NCBI RefSeq assembly: GCF_004328665.1
Contig: NZ_CP019770.1
Span: 2,728,001-2,792,000, forward strand
Direction of reading: 5' to 3'
From: Pseudoalteromonas sp. DL-6
Lineage (GTDB): Bacteria > Pseudomonadota > Gammaproteobacteria > Enterobacterales > Alteromonadaceae
Length of the DNA stretch: 64,000 nucleotides
Shown: piece after piece, positions 8,327 through 18,469 of the stretch
Layout of the letters: every line of letters starts with the position of its first letter
Numbering within the stretch: the first letter of the stretch is position 1
Notes under the pieces: generated by a model
The model's input: only the letters and a program-made list of their open reading frames with translations
What the model was told of the DNA's origin: nothing
Databases searched by the model: none
Made by a program: the position numbers and the translations under genes

Positions 8327-9106
8327 TTAGCTTTGCTCTTCACGCAAAAATACCGGTTCAAGTTCTTTAGTGGTTGCCTCTGGGCAAAAGTAATAACCGG
8401 CTACGGTAAACTCTTTAAGCTGACTTAATTGCGTGACTTGGTTTTCGATAATGTAACGCGCCATCATGCCGCGCGCTTTTTTAGCGTAAAAGCTAATCAC
8501 TTTATATTGACCATTTTTACAGTCTTTAAAATGTGGGGTAATAATTTGTGCGTTAAGCGCTTTTTTATCTACCGCTTTAAAGTATTCGTTAGACGCTAAA
8601 TTAACTAAATATTGTGCATCTTGTGCCGCTAAAACGTCGTTAAGTTTATTAGCAATAATACTGCCCCAAAACTCATATAGGTTTTTACCACGGCTGTTTT
8701 CAAGCTTTGTACCCATTTCTAGGCGGTAGGCTTGCATTAAATCAAGTGGTTTTAATAATCCGTATAAACCCGAGAGTATACGTAAATGCTCTTGAGCATA
8801 ATCAAGTTGCTTAGCCGTTAGGGTGTCGGCATCTAAACCGCCATATACATCGCCGTTAAAGGCAAGCACCGCTTGTTTAGCATTACTCGTAGTAAACGGT
8901 TGCGCCCACTCACTAAAACGTGCTGCATTAAGGCCCGCGAGCTTATCGCTAATTTTCATTAAACTACCAATCTGCGCAGGAGTTAGTTCACGGCATACTT
9001 TCATGAGCGCTTCGCTGTGCTCAAGTAATTCAGGTTGAGTGAACTTATCTGTTGCGGGTGGCGTGTCGTAATCAAGATTCTTTGCTGGTGAAATAACAGT
9101 GATCAT
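8327..9106 (-). CDS. yaaA: YaaA peroxide stress protein
   Basis: A 259-residue member of the UPF0246/YaaA family. The signature start [17 protein letters not shown] is intact, followed by [39 protein letters not shown] (positions about 108-132) and the C-terminal [15 protein letters not shown] segment. In E. coli YaaA belongs to the OxyR regulon and limits free iron under peroxide stress; it also binds DNA. It faces talB divergently. Confidence 0.93.
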   Translation of the reverse strand: MITVISPAKNLDYDTPPATDKFTQPELLEHSEALMKVCRELTPAQIGSLMKISDKLAGLNAARFSEWAQPFTTSNAKQAVLAFNGDVYGGLDADTLTAKQLDYAQEHLRILSGLYGLLKPLDLMQAYRLEMGTKLENSRGKNLYEFWGSIIANKLNDVLAAQDAQYLVNLASNEYFKAVDKKALNAQIITPHFKDCKNGQYKVISFYAKKARGMMARYIIENQVTQLSQLKEFTVAGYYFCPEATTKELEPVFLREEQS

Positions 9107-9247
9107 AGTTAGCTATTGACTTGTAAATTATTTAATGTCAATTTCAACATTAAATGAGACGAAAAGCACGTTTTGTTTAAAATTATCCTACCTAAAACTC
9201 AACCGTTACCGTTTTTTCATTGATAAGGACATAAGACCTATCAAGCA

Positions 9248-9276
9248 TTGTCACACTGTTGCAGTATAGCTATATT
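9248..9276 (+). promoter_or_regulatory. Likely sigma-70 promoter of talB
   Basis: A TTGTCA -35 box and a TATATT -10 box are separated by 17 bases, about 50 bases upstream of the talB start. This is a close match to consensus in the yaaA-talB divergent region. Confidence 0.6.
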
Positions 9277-9324
9277 AAGGTAGTTTAGATTTTCTTTTAA
9301 CTTGCTTGGAATGAGGAAAAGCAA

Positions 9325-10275
9325 ATGACTAGCGCTCTACAAAGGCTTAAACAACATTCTTCTATCGTGGCCGACACGGGCGATATAGAAGCCATAAAAA
9401 AACATCAACCTGAAGATGCGACTACCAATCCATCGCTGCTTTTAAAAGCGAGCGAGATTGAAGCTTACAAACCTTATCTAGATAAAGCATGGCAATACGC
9501 TAAAGAAACCGAGCAACAGCCTGCAAAACAACTAGAGCTGGCTTGTGATTATTTTGCAGTATTACTTGGTAAAGAAATTAGCGAAATTGTACCGGGTTAT
9601 ATTTCTACTGAAGTTGATGCACGTTTATCATTTGATACCCAAGCAACAATTAATAAAGCACACACGCTATTGAGCCTTTACGAAAAAGAAGGCGTAAGCA
9701 AAGACAAGATTTTAATTAAAGTAGCCTCTACTTGGGAAGGCATTAAAGCCGCAGAACAGTTAGAAAAAGAAGGCACTAAATGTAACTTAACGCTTTTATT
9801 TAGTGATGCTCAAGCTCGTGCCTGTGCTGATGCAAACGTATTTTTAATTTCGCCATTTGTTGGCAGAATTTTAGATTGGCACGTAGCAAACGGTATGGAA
9901 AAACCAACCGACCCGCTTCAAGACCCGGGTGTACAATCGGTGCGTAGTATTTTTGAGTTTTACAAACGTCACGATTACAAAACGGTTGTTATGGGCGCAA
10001 GCTTTCGTAACACCGGTGAAATTATTGCCCTTACAGGCTGCGATAAGCTAACAATTAGTCCTAATCTTTTAGAAGAGCTAGGTAATTTAGAAGACGCACA
10101 AGAGTACTTACTAGAGAGCGACATTGCTAAAGAGCCAAAACCAGAGCCACTTAGTGAAGCACAGTTCCGTTGGTTACATAACCAAGATGCTATGGCCACT
10201 GAGAAACTAGCTGAAGGTATTCGCTCATTTGCAGATGCGCAAGAGCAATTAGAAGCACGCTTTAAAGCGATGTAA
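9325..10275 (+). CDS. talB: Transaldolase
   Basis: A 316-residue class I transaldolase transferring dihydroxyacetone from sedoheptulose-7-phosphate to glyceraldehyde-3-phosphate in the non-oxidative pentose phosphate pathway. The Schiff-base lysine is K132 ([11 protein letters not shown]) and D17 is also conserved, at the same numbers as in E. coli TalB. TTNPSLL and the phosphate-binding region ([11 protein letters not shown], about 223-233) are present. AGGA precedes the ATG at good spacing. It appears to be monocistronic, with its own promoter and terminator. Confidence 0.96.
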   Translation: MTSALQRLKQHSSIVADTGDIEAIKKHQPEDATTNPSLLLKASEIEAYKPYLDKAWQYAKETEQQPAKQLELACDYFAVLLGKEISEIVPGYISTEVDARLSFDTQATINKAHTLLSLYEKEGVSKDKILIKVASTWEGIKAAEQLEKEGTKCNLTLLFSDAQARACADANVFLISPFVGRILDWHVANGMEKPTDPLQDPGVQSVRSIFEFYKRHDYKTVVMGASFRNTGEIIALTGCDKLTISPNLLEELGNLEDAQEYLLESDIAKEPKPEPLSEAQFRWLHNQDAMATEKLAEGIRSFADAQEQLEARFKAM

Positions 10276-10300
10276 CTAACAGCTGTTTAATGAGTTAAGA

Positions 10301-10327
10301 AACGTCGCTTTTAGCGGCGTTTTTTTA
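10301..10327 (+). terminator. Rho-independent terminator after talB
   Basis: ACGTCGC, TTTTA, GCGGCGT followed by a seven-T run. Confidence 0.85.
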
Positions 10328-10501
10328 TGTCTGCGATTTACTTTAAATACTCGACTTGTCCCCATTTACGTTCTTTTTGTATTGATCTTCATCAAAACAC
10401 CACCCATCAGTAACAGTTTCGTCACATTTATATTCTATTTTATTAATAGCTGTGGTATAGATACTGCCGAGGTTCAAAAAGTGGTCAATAGGAGATAATC
10501 A

Positions 10502-10690
10502 ATGGATAGCCTAAACGAAATAATAGAGATATTAGAAGGTTCTGATACATCGAAAAAAACCTCTCAAAAAAATAAAAAAAGAAAATGGCGTGAAATAGAA
10601 GCAATAAAAGATAAGCAACGTTTGCGCAAAGAACTACAGGAGCTCGACTATTTTGCTGATAGTATTGCTATTGATGAATTAGAGTTTTAA
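10502..10690 (+). CDS. DUF3545 family small protein
   Basis: A 62-residue charged protein. The conserved block KRKWREIEAIKDKQRL followed by RKELQELDYF and the acidic end IDELEF match the DUF3545 family, small proteins of unknown role in vibrios and alteromonads. GGAG lies eight bases upstream of the ATG. It stands alone between talB and ung, with its own terminator. Confidence 0.82.
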   Translation: MDSLNEIIEILEGSDTSKKTSQKNKKRKWREIEAIKDKQRLRKELQELDYFADSIAIDELEF

Positions 10691-10705
10691 TCAACAACAG
10701 CAACT

Positions 10706-10737
10706 AAAAAGGCTTTCATTTATGAAAGCCTTTTTTA
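10706..10737. terminator. Bidirectional terminator between the DUF3545 gene and ung
   Basis: AAAAAGGCTTTCAT, TT, ATGAAAGCCTTTTTT. It has A- and T-runs on both sides and sits between two convergent genes. Confidence 0.88.
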
Positions 10738-10749
10738 ATACCAATTACC

Positions 10750-11412
10750 CTATACTTGCCAATTAATGGGCTGTGCTCCTTGCGCTATTAACAGTTCATT
10801 GGTTTTTGAAAAGTGCTGACAGCCAAAAAAGCCGCGATGCGCAGAAAGCGGTGAAGGGTGCGGCCCAGACAATACATGATGGCGCTGGCGATCAATGCTT
10901 TTACCTTTTTTTTGTGCATGTGCGCCCCACAAAATAAACACCACTCCTTGGCAATGCTCATTTATATGAGTAATTACGTTATCGGTAAATTGTTCCCAAC
11001 CTAAATGTTTATGGGAATGGGCTTGCCCTTGCTCTACTGTTAGTACGGTATTAAGCAAAAACACACCTTGATCTGCCCAGCTTTGTAAATAGCCATGCTC
11101 TGGCGTAATAAAACCATTAATGTCCGTCACTAACTCTTTATAAATATTTTTAAGTGAAGGCGGGAGCTTTTTAACTTCAGGCAATACAGAAAAACACAAG
11201 CCATGCGCTTGCCCTTCTCCATGGTAAGGGTCTTGACCTAATATAACCACTTTGATATCGCTAAGTGGAGTTGCATCAAATGCGCTAAACACCTGTGGTT
11301 CTGGTGGATACACAGCAATACCGTTTGATCGTTTATTCGCAACATATTCAAGGGTTTGCTGCATATATGCTTGGCTAAGTTCGTGATTTAAAAAAGATGA
11401 CCAGTTGCTCAT
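10750..11412 (-). CDS. ung: Uracil-DNA glycosylase
   Basis: A 220-residue family 1 UDG removing uracil from DNA. The water-activating loop GQDPYHG (D61) and the leucine-loop motif [11 protein letters not shown] are intact, and the length is typical. The ATG overlaps the btuF stop (ATGA), so ung reads as the last, translationally coupled cistron of the cobalamin operon. That linkage is unusual for a DNA repair gene. An additional promoter inside btuF cannot be excluded. Confidence 0.96.
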   Translation of the reverse strand: MSNWSSFLNHELSQAYMQQTLEYVANKRSNGIAVYPPEPQVFSAFDATPLSDIKVVILGQDPYHGEGQAHGLCFSVLPEVKKLPPSLKNIYKELVTDINGFITPEHGYLQSWADQGVFLLNTVLTVEQGQAHSHKHLGWEQFTDNVITHINEHCQGVVFILWGAHAQKKGKSIDRQRHHVLSGPHPSPLSAHRGFFGCQHFSKTNELLIAQGAQPINWQV

Positions 11413-12257
11413 AATTGACTCTTAATAAGTTCTCTAGATACCTCAATTTTGTCACACATTTGTGCTAACCCATCAAGCATTCTAGGGGAAAAACGATGTA
11501 ATAAATCCGCGTTAACGCTAATAAATTGCTCATATTTAACCGCCGGAATTTCAGGCCATTGCTGCCAATTAACTGTAGGTATTACCCGTTTTGACTTTTC
11601 ATCAGGAATAATAATAACTTGTGGCTTAGTCACTATCACGTTTTCAATGCTGATTTGTGGGTAATCTGTGTCGCTGTCAGCAAATACATTAGTTACTTGG
11701 CAGGTTTCGATTAACTGATTTATCCATGTATTTTTTGATACCGTCATCATAGGCTCTGGCCACAGCTGATAAAACCCAGTAAGCATGGTTTTATTATGCT
11801 GCGCGGCTTTAATTGCGTTGAGCTTAACTGTAAATGCCTCAGCTACTTTTTTACTTTGCTCAATATGACCGGTTAATTGACCTAGTTTTAGTATTTCTTT
11901 AGCTACGCCTTCAATAGAGCGTGGATTACTTAAATGCAATTCAATCCCTAGTCGCTTAATTTGTGCCAAATCTTCTGCCTGATTACCGCTTTTCCACGCA
12001 ATGACCATGTCAGGCTTGAGCATGAGTAACTTTTCGATAGAAATACCATTATAGCCGCCGATACGCTCAATTTTAGTCGCTTCTTGTGGGTAATCTGCGT
12101 AATCCAGCGTGCCCACTATTAGATCACCCGCCCCAATGGCATATAAATTTTCGACTATGTGTGGTGCCAAAGCCACAATACGAAGCGGCTTGTCGGCTAA
12201 GGCTTGAGGTACATAAACAGCAAACAATAACAGCCCAAGAATAATGCGTTTTAACAT
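11409..12257 (-). CDS. btuF: BtuF cobalamin-binding periplasmic protein
   Basis: A 282-residue class III substrate-binding protein with a signal peptide (cleavage near PQALA-D, about 21). The mature protein opens [21 protein letters not shown], followed by [22 protein letters not shown], the usual BtuF/FecB-type fold with a long connecting helix. It should pass vitamin B12 from the periplasm to BtuCD. The start overlaps the cobO stop (TAATG). It belongs with btuC and btuD in the same operon. Confidence 0.9.
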   Translation of the reverse strand: MLKRIILGLLLFAVYVPQALADKPLRIVALAPHIVENLYAIGAGDLIVGTLDYADYPQEATKIERIGGYNGISIEKLLMLKPDMVIAWKSGNQAEDLAQIKRLGIELHLSNPRSIEGVAKEILKLGQLTGHIEQSKKVAEAFTVKLNAIKAAQHNKTMLTGFYQLWPEPMMTVSKNTWINQLIETCQVTNVFADSDTDYPQISIENVIVTKPQVIIIPDEKSKRVIPTVNWQQWPEIPAVKYEQFISVNADLLHRFSPRMLDGLAQMCDKIEVSRELIKSQL

Positions 12258-12856
12258 TAGTAATCAAAGCCTTTTAGTGCTTTTACGCCCGACTCAAACG
12301 CATGCTTTACATTACGCACTTCACTTACGGTATCGGCCAGCTCAATTAAGGTACGGTGCGCAGCACGGCCAGTAATAATTACCGATTGCATTACAGGTCG
12401 GTTGTTAATTGCAGCAACCACTTCCTCAAGGTCGATATAGCCATAGGTCACCATATAGGTGAGCTCATCGAGTAATACCACATCGATACTGCTGTCGCTT
12501 AGCATCCGCTTTGAATCTTGCCATGTTGCTTGTGCTGCCGCAGTATCGGCCTCTTTATTTTGCGTATCCCAAGTAAAACCTGTGTTCATAACAGCAAATT
12601 CGACCCCTGCACCTTGCAGTAAATTACGTTCACCACATTCCCACGTACCTTTAATAAACTGACACACGGCCGCCTTTTTACCGTGACCAACACAACGTGC
12701 AACCACACCAAAACCAGAGGTTGATTTACCTTTGCCATTACCAGTAATAACCTGAAAAATGCCTTTTTCTTGCTGTGCCGCTGCTACTCGAGCATCAACT
12801 TGTTCTTTTACTTTTTGCTGGCGCTGTTGGTGCTTGTCGTTTGTTGATTCAGTCAT
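12257..12856 (-). CDS. cobO: Cob(I)yrinic acid a,c-diamide adenosyltransferase
   Basis: A CobA/CobO/BtuR-type adenosyltransferase of 199 residues making adenosylcobalamin from reduced corrinoids and ATP. The P-loop [12 protein letters not shown] and the later [12 protein letters not shown] and [17 protein letters not shown] blocks are diagnostic. The ATG at 12856 (MTESTNDK) is preferred because AAGGA lies seven bases upstream; the open frame extends 12 codons further. The start overlaps the end of cobQ by a few bases. Confidence 0.93.
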   Translation of the reverse strand: MTESTNDKHQQRQQKVKEQVDARVAAAQQEKGIFQVITGNGKGKSTSGFGVVARCVGHGKKAAVCQFIKGTWECGERNLLQGAGVEFAVMNTGFTWDTQNKEADTAAAQATWQDSKRMLSDSSIDVVLLDELTYMVTYGYIDLEEVVAAINNRPVMQSVIITGRAAHRTLIELADTVSEVRNVKHAFESGVKALKGFDY

Positions 12857-14330
12857 TGTTATGTCCTTGGTAAATTTTAATAATTTGTTCAATGTTTAAA
12901 TGTGTTTGGCACATTTTAGCGAGGCGTTCTAGCTGGCGCTCGCGATGCTCATTGATGCTGATACCACTAATTTCACTGTCTGGTTTTAGCCACTTTAATA
13001 GCAGCTCTGTAGCGGCTGCGTTGTCAAATAAGCCATGTAAATAAGTACCAGCAATAGCATTATCATCACTAATAAAACCATCAGTTTCAAAGCCATTTGG
13101 GTGTTTATTAAAGCGAATAAGTGGTTTGTTGAGCGCTTGACCTTTACTGATCCCAGCATGTATTTCGTAACCGTGACAAGCAACCTGCTGCTGGTTTAAA
13201 TTAAGTATTGCATTTACTTGGCTTAGCACTTTTTGCTCACCTAAAATGGTATCAAAATCACTAAGCGCTAACCCAGCTATTTGCCCTAATGATGATTCCA
13301 CCGCATTAGGGTCACAAATCGTATTACCTAGCATTTGCATACCGCCGCAAATACCCAGTACTTTGCCACCATAACGTAAGTGGCGTTTAATTTGCTGATC
13401 CCAGCCTTCATTTTTTAAAAATACCAAATCACTAAGTACATTTTTACTGCCAGGCATAATGATTAAGTCAACGGATGGAATCGCTTGAGTATGACGCACA
13501 TAGTTTATATTTATATTTGGGTGCAATCGCAGTGCATCAAAATCAGTGTGGTTACTAATATGAGGCACCAGGAGTACCGCAATATTAATGCTGGCTTCGG
13601 TCACATTATTATCTATGGCAACGGCATCTTCGGCATCAAGTGCTAAATCGTGTAGGTAGGGTAACACCCCTAACACAGGTTTACCTGTGTACTCTTCAAG
13701 CCAATCTAACCCGCCTTGTAATAGGCTAATGTCACCACGAAAACGATTAATAACAAAGCCTTTTACCCGTGCTTGCTCTGACTCGCTTAATAGCGCCAAA
13801 GTTCCTACTAGGTGAGCAAACACACCCCCTTTATCAATATCGGCAATAATAATAACCGGACAATCGACCTTTTCGGCGTAGCCCATATTGGCAATATCGT
13901 TTGCCCTTAGGTTAATTTCAGCTGGGCTACCAGCCCCTTCAACCAGCAATAAATCAAAGCGTTTAGCTAAACGATTATGCGAGGTTAATACCGCATCCAT
14001 AGCCACTTTTTTATAGTCATGGTAAGAGTCGGCTTCCATATTGCTAATAACTTTGCCATGAATAATTACTTGTGCGCCGGTATCACTATTGGGTTTGAGT
14101 AATATGGGATTGAAGTCTATTTCAGGTGCTACTTTTGCTGCAACGGCTTGTAATGCTTGGGCTCTACCAATTTCACCACCATCATGCGTTACGGCACTAT
14201 TAAGCGCCATATTTTGTGGCTTAAACGGCGCAACATTAACACCTTGATTGGCAAACACTCTGCAAAGCGCTGCAACCAAGGTACTTTTACCCGCATCGGA
14301 AGTAGTGCCTTGTACCATTAATGTTTTCAT
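12849..14330 (-). CDS. cobQ: Cobyric acid synthase
   Basis: A 493-residue glutamine-dependent amidotransferase amidating four carboxyls of adenosylcobyrinic acid a,c-diamide. The N-terminal dethiobiotin-synthetase-like ATPase opens [19 protein letters not shown], and [12 protein letters not shown] is typical of CobQ. The C-terminal glutaminase has the nucleophile cysteine in [10 protein letters not shown] and a GTYLHGLFD histidine segment. Its place inside a B12 import operon, with no other corrin-ring genes here, suggests salvage of incomplete corrinoids. Its start overlaps the btuC stop (TAATG). Confidence 0.94.
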   Translation of the reverse strand: MKTLMVQGTTSDAGKSTLVAALCRVFANQGVNVAPFKPQNMALNSAVTHDGGEIGRAQALQAVAAKVAPEIDFNPILLKPNSDTGAQVIIHGKVISNMEADSYHDYKKVAMDAVLTSHNRLAKRFDLLLVEGAGSPAEINLRANDIANMGYAEKVDCPVIIIADIDKGGVFAHLVGTLALLSESEQARVKGFVINRFRGDISLLQGGLDWLEEYTGKPVLGVLPYLHDLALDAEDAVAIDNNVTEASINIAVLLVPHISNHTDFDALRLHPNININYVRHTQAIPSVDLIIMPGSKNVLSDLVFLKNEGWDQQIKRHLRYGGKVLGICGGMQMLGNTICDPNAVESSLGQIAGLALSDFDTILGEQKVLSQVNAILNLNQQQVACHGYEIHAGISKGQALNKPLIRFNKHPNGFETDGFISDDNAIAGTYLHGLFDNAAATELLLKWLKPDSEISGISINEHRERQLERLAKMCQTHLNIEQIIKIYQGHNND

Positions 14331-15340
14331 TATTTACCCACCAGCTGGCGCTTACGAAAATACAATATACTTAAGAAAAATAGACTGCCGATAGCCGCCG
14401 TGATCACCCCGATTGGCAGCTCTTGGTTGCTTAATAGTGAACGAGCAAGCACATCGACCCATACCATAAATATGCCCCCGACTAATCCGGTCATTAATAA
14501 CCCAACACGACTACCTTGAGAGATAAAAAAGCGTACTATGTGTGGCACCATCAAGCCAACAAAACCAATTCCACCACAGTTAGCAACCAATACGGCCGTG
14601 ATCAGTGAGCTTAAAATAAGCATTAAAATTCTAAAGCGATGCACCCTAACACCAAGCGTTGTCGCGCTTTCATCGCCTAACAACATCGCATTAAGCTGTC
14701 GCCTAAAACCCAACATGACTATTGTACATACTATAATGACTAAGGCAGGTAACAGCAGCGACTGCCACTGTGCTTTAGCAAAACTACCTAAAGTCCAAAA
14801 TAAAATAGCCGCGACTGCTTGTGGATCGCTCCAATAAAGTAACAAACTAGTAAAAGCACTAAATAAAAATGATAAGGCCACCCCTGCCAATAACATCGAC
14901 TCAACTTGAGCGTTGCGCTGGCTACCTGCAATTAAAATTAATAACCCCATCGCCACTAAACTGCCGGTTAATGCCGCCCCAGATAGTGCAATACCCGCCC
15001 CAGCTCCTACCAAGGACATTAATATAACCACCCCTAATGAAGCACCAGACGAAATACCAAATAAATAAGGATCAGCTAAGGGATTACGGGTAACCGTTTG
15101 TAGTATTAAACCTGCAATCGCTAAGCCACTACCGGCTAAAAAAGCCAACAAAGTACGTGGCATTCTTAATTCAATAATAATACGGCTGGTAAATGAAGCC
15201 TCGTTTGAAAAGGTTAAGCTTTGGTATACATCTGCGAGCGACGTAGGTACCGCACCAAAACTTAGTGCGATAAATAAACTCAATAGTGCGCATAATAGCG
15301 CAGCGATTAATGCAACGGCGTGGTTAGAAAAGGCCGTCAT
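14330..15340 (-). CDS. btuC: BtuC cobalamin ABC transporter permease
   Basis: A FecCD-family permease of about 336 residues with around ten hydrophobic segments. Family landmarks include [41 protein letters not shown] and [13 protein letters not shown]. It forms the membrane channel of BtuCD. The start at 15340 (MTAFSNH) is preferred because GGA lies about ten bases upstream; an ATG at 15355 inside the btuD end is possible. The gene begins one base after the btuD stop. Confidence 0.88.
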   Translation of the reverse strand: MTAFSNHAVALIAALLCALLSLFIALSFGAVPTSLADVYQSLTFSNEASFTSRIIIELRMPRTLLAFLAGSGLAIAGLILQTVTRNPLADPYLFGISSGASLGVVILMSLVGAGAGIALSGAALTGSLVAMGLLILIAGSQRNAQVESMLLAGVALSFLFSAFTSLLLYWSDPQAVAAILFWTLGSFAKAQWQSLLLPALVIIVCTIVMLGFRRQLNAMLLGDESATTLGVRVHRFRILMLILSSLITAVLVANCGGIGFVGLMVPHIVRFFISQGSRVGLLMTGLVGGIFMVWVDVLARSLLSNQELPIGVITAAIGSLFFLSILYFRKRQLVGK

Positions 15341-15341
15341 A

Positions 15342-16154
15342 TTATTGGTATCCATAATAATAAGTAATATGAGGAATAGCCTCACCTTTGATTGTTGCTT
15401 GAGGGTGAGTGCTCACTTGAGCACAAACACCAAACACCTCATCCAGCATCTGCTCGGTGACCACTTTATTTGGCTTACCTGCATCAACAATCTCTCCGTT
15501 TTTAATAACCACTAACTCATCGCACATAGCTGCGGCTAAATTTAAGTCATGAAATGACGCGAACACCGTAATACCTAAAGATTTAGCCAGCTCCATAAGT
15601 TGAATTTGATATTTCACATCAAGGTGACTGGTCGGTTCATCCATAATAAGAAGTTGTGGTTGCTGCACAATAGCGCGGGCAATAAAAGCACGTTGCTTTT
15701 CACCGCCAGATAACGAATCAAATAATTGAGTACTATGAGATTCAAGTCCCACATGGCTAATAGCCTGAGCTATTTTTTGTTTATCTGCTTGGGTGGTCGA
15801 ACTGAATAGCGTTTTATGTGGCGTAAGCCCAAGAGCCACAACATCGAATAACGAGAGGTTAAATTGCGACGGTGTTTCTTGTAGCACAACAGCAACCTGC
15901 TTAGCGTAGTCTTCGCTTTTTAGTTGCCAAATATCGGTATTATTAAATTTAACCTCGCCTGCTGATGGCTGATTAAATCGATATAAGCAACGCAGTAAAC
16001 TCGATTTTCCCGCACCATTAGGACCAATTAAGCCAACAAACTTGCCACGCTCAATACTCACATTAATATGCTTAAGGATTAAGGTATTACCCACTCGCCA
16101 AGAGACATTATTTACGGTTAAAAGCGCTGTTTGTTTAGAGGTTTGAGTGTGCAA
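15342..16154 (-). CDS. btuD: BtuD cobalamin ABC transporter ATPase
   Basis: A 270-residue FecE/BtuD-type ATPase. Walker A GPNGAGKSS is near residue 43, the signature LSGGEKQR near 143, Walker B LLIMDEPTSHLD near 164 and the switch histidine in FASFHDLNLAA. It drives B12 import with BtuC. It is the first gene after the riboswitch. The start is TTG (16152-16154), supported by AGGA nine bases upstream; an 8-bp inverted repeat covers this start codon. Confidence 0.92.
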   Translation of the reverse strand: MHTQTSKQTALLTVNNVSWRVGNTLILKHINVSIERGKFVGLIGPNGAGKSSLLRCLYRFNQPSAGEVKFNNTDIWQLKSEDYAKQVAVVLQETPSQFNLSLFDVVALGLTPHKTLFSSTTQADKQKIAQAISHVGLESHSTQLFDSLSGGEKQRAFIARAIVQQPQLLIMDEPTSHLDVKYQIQLMELAKSLGITVFASFHDLNLAAAMCDELVVIKNGEIVDAGKPNKVVTEQMLDEVFGVCAQVSTHPQATIKGEAIPHITYYYGYQ

Positions 16155-16187
16155 AAAATTATCCTAGGCAGGAAAAACCCACACTCA
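16144..16187 (-). promoter_or_regulatory. Inverted repeat covering the btuD start (riboswitch expression platform?)
   Basis: TGAGTGTG at 16180-16187 (minus-strand reading) pairs perfectly with CACACTCA at 16144-16151, immediately after the TTG start. The hairpin would hold the AGGA ribosome binding site and the start codon in its loop. A second small hairpin (AGTAC, TTGTG, GTACT) lies just upstream. Translational control by the riboswitch is an inference. Confidence 0.5.
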
Positions 16188-16237
16188 GTACCACAAGTAC
16201 TAAAAAGAAAATGAGTTAACCCGCTCGTTATATGAAG

Positions 16238-16340
16238 TTTTAAGGCACTTGTATCTGACTTACAGTAAAACTGATCACAGTTACGGGAATAGTTGAGGAG
16301 TTTCACCTCATTCCAAATGCTTGGCTATTATGCGCAGATA
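16238..16340 (-). ncRNA. Cobalamin riboswitch
   Basis: Read on the minus strand, the leader has the conserved order of the AdoCbl riboswitch core: GGAATGAGGTGAAACTCCTC (the GGTGAAA..TCC block), then ATTCCCGTAACTGTG (like CCCGCAACTGT), a short variable stem (ATCAGTTTTACTG) and the B12 box AAGTCAGATACAAGTGCC (consensus AGTCAGGAGACCTGCC). GAGG/CCTC and GGAAT/ATTCC pairs fit the P3 region. It sits between the porin terminator and btuD. The outer limits, including P1, are approximate. Confidence 0.85.
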
Positions 16341-16361
16341 AGTAAATAATTTAAAGCAAAA

Positions 16362-16388
16362 AAAACCGCACTCAACTGAGTGCGGTTA
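16362..16388 (-). terminator. Rho-independent terminator after the porin gene
   Basis: AACCGCACTCAG, TTGAGTGCGGTT with an eight-base T-run on the minus strand. It insulates the riboswitch operon from porin transcription and leaves about 20-40 bases for the operon's own promoter. Confidence 0.88.
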
Positions 16389-16415
16389 AAAGGGAGTGTT
16401 TTAACTAAGTATTAG

Positions 16416-17345
16416 TTAAAACTTATATTCCATACCTAAACCTAGGTAATCTTGGTCAACGTTGTTGTCCATATCAAAACTTGAGTAAAAGCCAAACACT
16501 TTAAGGTTTTTGTTTAGCTTATGATCAACACCCACTGTTACAGCGCTTTTATCATCGCTGTCATCAAAGTCCATTGCTTGGTATTGAACTTTAAAAGTGT
16601 TACTACCCATTAGGTAAGCTGCATTCACTAAATAGCCATCAGCTTCTGCGCTGCCGTCTAATTTTTCTTGTGTTTGGTACATAGCGCCAAGTCTAAAATC
16701 TTCAATTTTACCTTGTACTGTTGCACGTACTACATCGTAGCCGTTCACTTCGCTGTCAGCAGCAATAGCAGCATATACTGCGCTCTTTTTAAGGCCTGAA
16801 TCACCATAAGTTAACGCCACTGAGTAACCATTTTTAGCATCTACATCGTCTTCTGCAATAAATGACGCTAATACTTTAAAGCCTTCATAGCTGTTTGAAG
16901 CGTAAGATACTGAGTTACCTAAACGGTTTTCACCTTTAAAGATATTTTTAATATCACCTTCAAGGTCGCTAAATAAGTCTACTTTACCTTGCGCCTGCTT
17001 TAGCGCTGTATCGTTACGGCCTATTACTACCTGACCAAATGAACCTTTAAAACCTACATATTGATTACGTGCTGAAATATTATCTTTATCGCCTTTTGAG
17101 TCAGCATCCGACACATCAACCTGAAATTCAAACTTATAAACAGCTTCTAAACCGTCTGAAATTTTTTCAGACCCTTTAAGTCCGAAACGAGATGCATTAC
17201 TTTTAATTTCAGTAAACGACCCTTCACCATCGTCAGATGATTGAACGGTTACATTCGCTTTACCGTAAATGTCTACTTCTGCAAGCGCATTAAAAGATAA
17301 ACCACTAAGTAAGGCTAAGCACAAGCTCGATTTTACAAATTTCAT
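16416..17345 (-). CDS. Gram-negative porin
   Basis: A 309-residue outer-membrane porin. It has a signal peptide (cleavage near FNALA-E, residue 22) and the mature start EVDIYGKANVTVQ typical of OmpU/OmpC-like trimeric porins. SRFGLKGSEKISDGLEAVYKFEF is near residue 50, NQYVGFKGSFGQVVIGRNDT near 92, and the C-terminal phenylalanine (GMEYKF) is the BAM recognition signal. Substrate cannot be told from sequence. It is monocistronic, with a strong terminator; expression is probably high. Confidence 0.92.
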   Translation of the reverse strand: MKFVKSSLCLALLSGLSFNALAEVDIYGKANVTVQSSDDGEGSFTEIKSNASRFGLKGSEKISDGLEAVYKFEFQVDVSDADSKGDKDNISARNQYVGFKGSFGQVVIGRNDTALKQAQGKVDLFSDLEGDIKNIFKGENRLGNSVSYASNSYEGFKVLASFIAEDDVDAKNGYSVALTYGDSGLKKSAVYAAIAADSEVNGYDVVRATVQGKIEDFRLGAMYQTQEKLDGSAEADGYLVNAAYLMGSNTFKVQYQAMDFDDSDDKSAVTVGVDHKLNKNLKVFGFYSSFDMDNNVDQDYLGLGMEYKF

Positions 17346-17510
17346 GTTATTTCCTCGATAATCACAATAGGCTAATTTTTAAAACAGCAGCAGTGTGTCA
17401 CCACTAAATGACAAAAATATTACAAACGACATATTTTTGTCTTTTTAAGTTAATAAAACTGCATTAATTATGAAATCAAAATAACATGTAACTAAAATAC
17501 GGCCTGATCA

Positions 17511-18380
17511 CTACTTACTTTGTTTCAATAAACTGGGTGTCATTTGCGACAACAAATTAACTAAGGTTTCAATTAACTCTTTCTGCTCGTTATCTCTATG
17601 ATAGGCAACAAATACATCTCTTGAGGTATTTTCTACCCCTTTAACATGAAAAAGTTCGCCTTTTTCCAAATGATCTTTAACTAATACTTGTGGAATAAAC
17701 GCACTACCACCGCATTGCAGTATTAAATCAAGCGCTATACGACCAGTGCTAGTTCTAAAATAAGGCGGCGTTTTACCAGTAAACTGACGCGCATGCCAAA
17801 GAGAAAACGTGGTTCCCCAATCAACATACACATATTGATTATCAAAGAAGTTATCGCCTGTTGCGGTGTCGTAACCACTCACCGGAATAATAGGTAGTTC
17901 ACAAATTCGTTCAACCACGAGTTCATCCACTTTTGGCGGATCAAATAAAATGGCGAGATCAAGGGTGCGTTCTAGTAGTAATCGAGTACTCTCTTGTTGC
18001 GCTTTCACTTCTGCCACCAGCGATACACCAGGCATAGCCGATACAATATTTGTAATACCAAACTGTAAAAAAGCATCCCAAATATTAGGAGTCCCTGCTA
18101 AGCTTATTTGCTTATGCATATTATCTGCAAGTGCAACATCCACTTTGGCTCTTTGCATACCGGTAATAATCATTTGCGCATGCGGTAATAAGCGCTCACC
18201 AGGGGCCGTTAGTTGTATATTATTACGCTGGCGAATAAATAAATTTACGCCTAATCCCTGCTCTAATTGACGAATTCGAAAACTCACCGCAGACTGCGTT
18301 ATGTATAGGTTTTCTGCCGCTTTACCAAAATGGCGAGTACGCACCACTTCGACAAATGTTTTTAATAAATCTATGTCCAA
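17511..18380 (-). CDS. hdfR: LysR-family regulator HdfR
   Basis: A 289-residue LysR-type regulator. The helix-turn-helix spans about residues 1-60 (LLKTFVEVVRTRHFGKAAENLYITQSAVSFRIRQLE), with an effector-binding domain after it. The HTH is very like E. coli HdfR, which represses flhDC, and the divergent maoP neighbour confirms the assignment by synteny. The start is TTG (18378-18380), with GAGGA at 18388-18392 on the minus strand. Its target genes here are unknown. Confidence 0.85.
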   Translation of the reverse strand: MDIDLLKTFVEVVRTRHFGKAAENLYITQSAVSFRIRQLEQGLGVNLFIRQRNNIQLTAPGERLLPHAQMIITGMQRAKVDVALADNMHKQISLAGTPNIWDAFLQFGITNIVSAMPGVSLVAEVKAQQESTRLLLERTLDLAILFDPPKVDELVVERICELPIIPVSGYDTATGDNFFDNQYVYVDWGTTFSLWHARQFTGKTPPYFRTSTGRIALDLILQCGGSAFIPQVLVKDHLEKGELFHVKGVENTSRDVFVAYHRDNEQKELIETLVNLLSQMTPSLLKQSK

Positions 18381-18381
18381 T

Positions 18382-18402
18382 TTTTTATCCTCACGATAAA
18401 AA
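18382..18402. promoter_or_regulatory. Palindrome in the hdfR-maoP intergenic region
   Basis: TTTTTATC, CTCAC, GATAAAAA is an 8-bp perfect inverted repeat that overlaps the hdfR ribosome binding site. It could be an HdfR operator or a counterpart of the maoS site known upstream of E. coli maoP. Neither is shown by the sequence alone. Confidence 0.4.
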
Positions 18403-18469
18403 TTTTTTGTTTAAAAAAATAGCAATTATGTCCCATACTCCAGCTAATAATTGGTATGAGGGTACAGCT

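Noticed and set aside
15342..16154. A ferric siderophore transporter instead of BtuCDF
   Set aside because: FecCD-type transporters are similar in sequence, but the cobalamin riboswitch and the cobQ/cobO neighbours make B12 the far better assignment.
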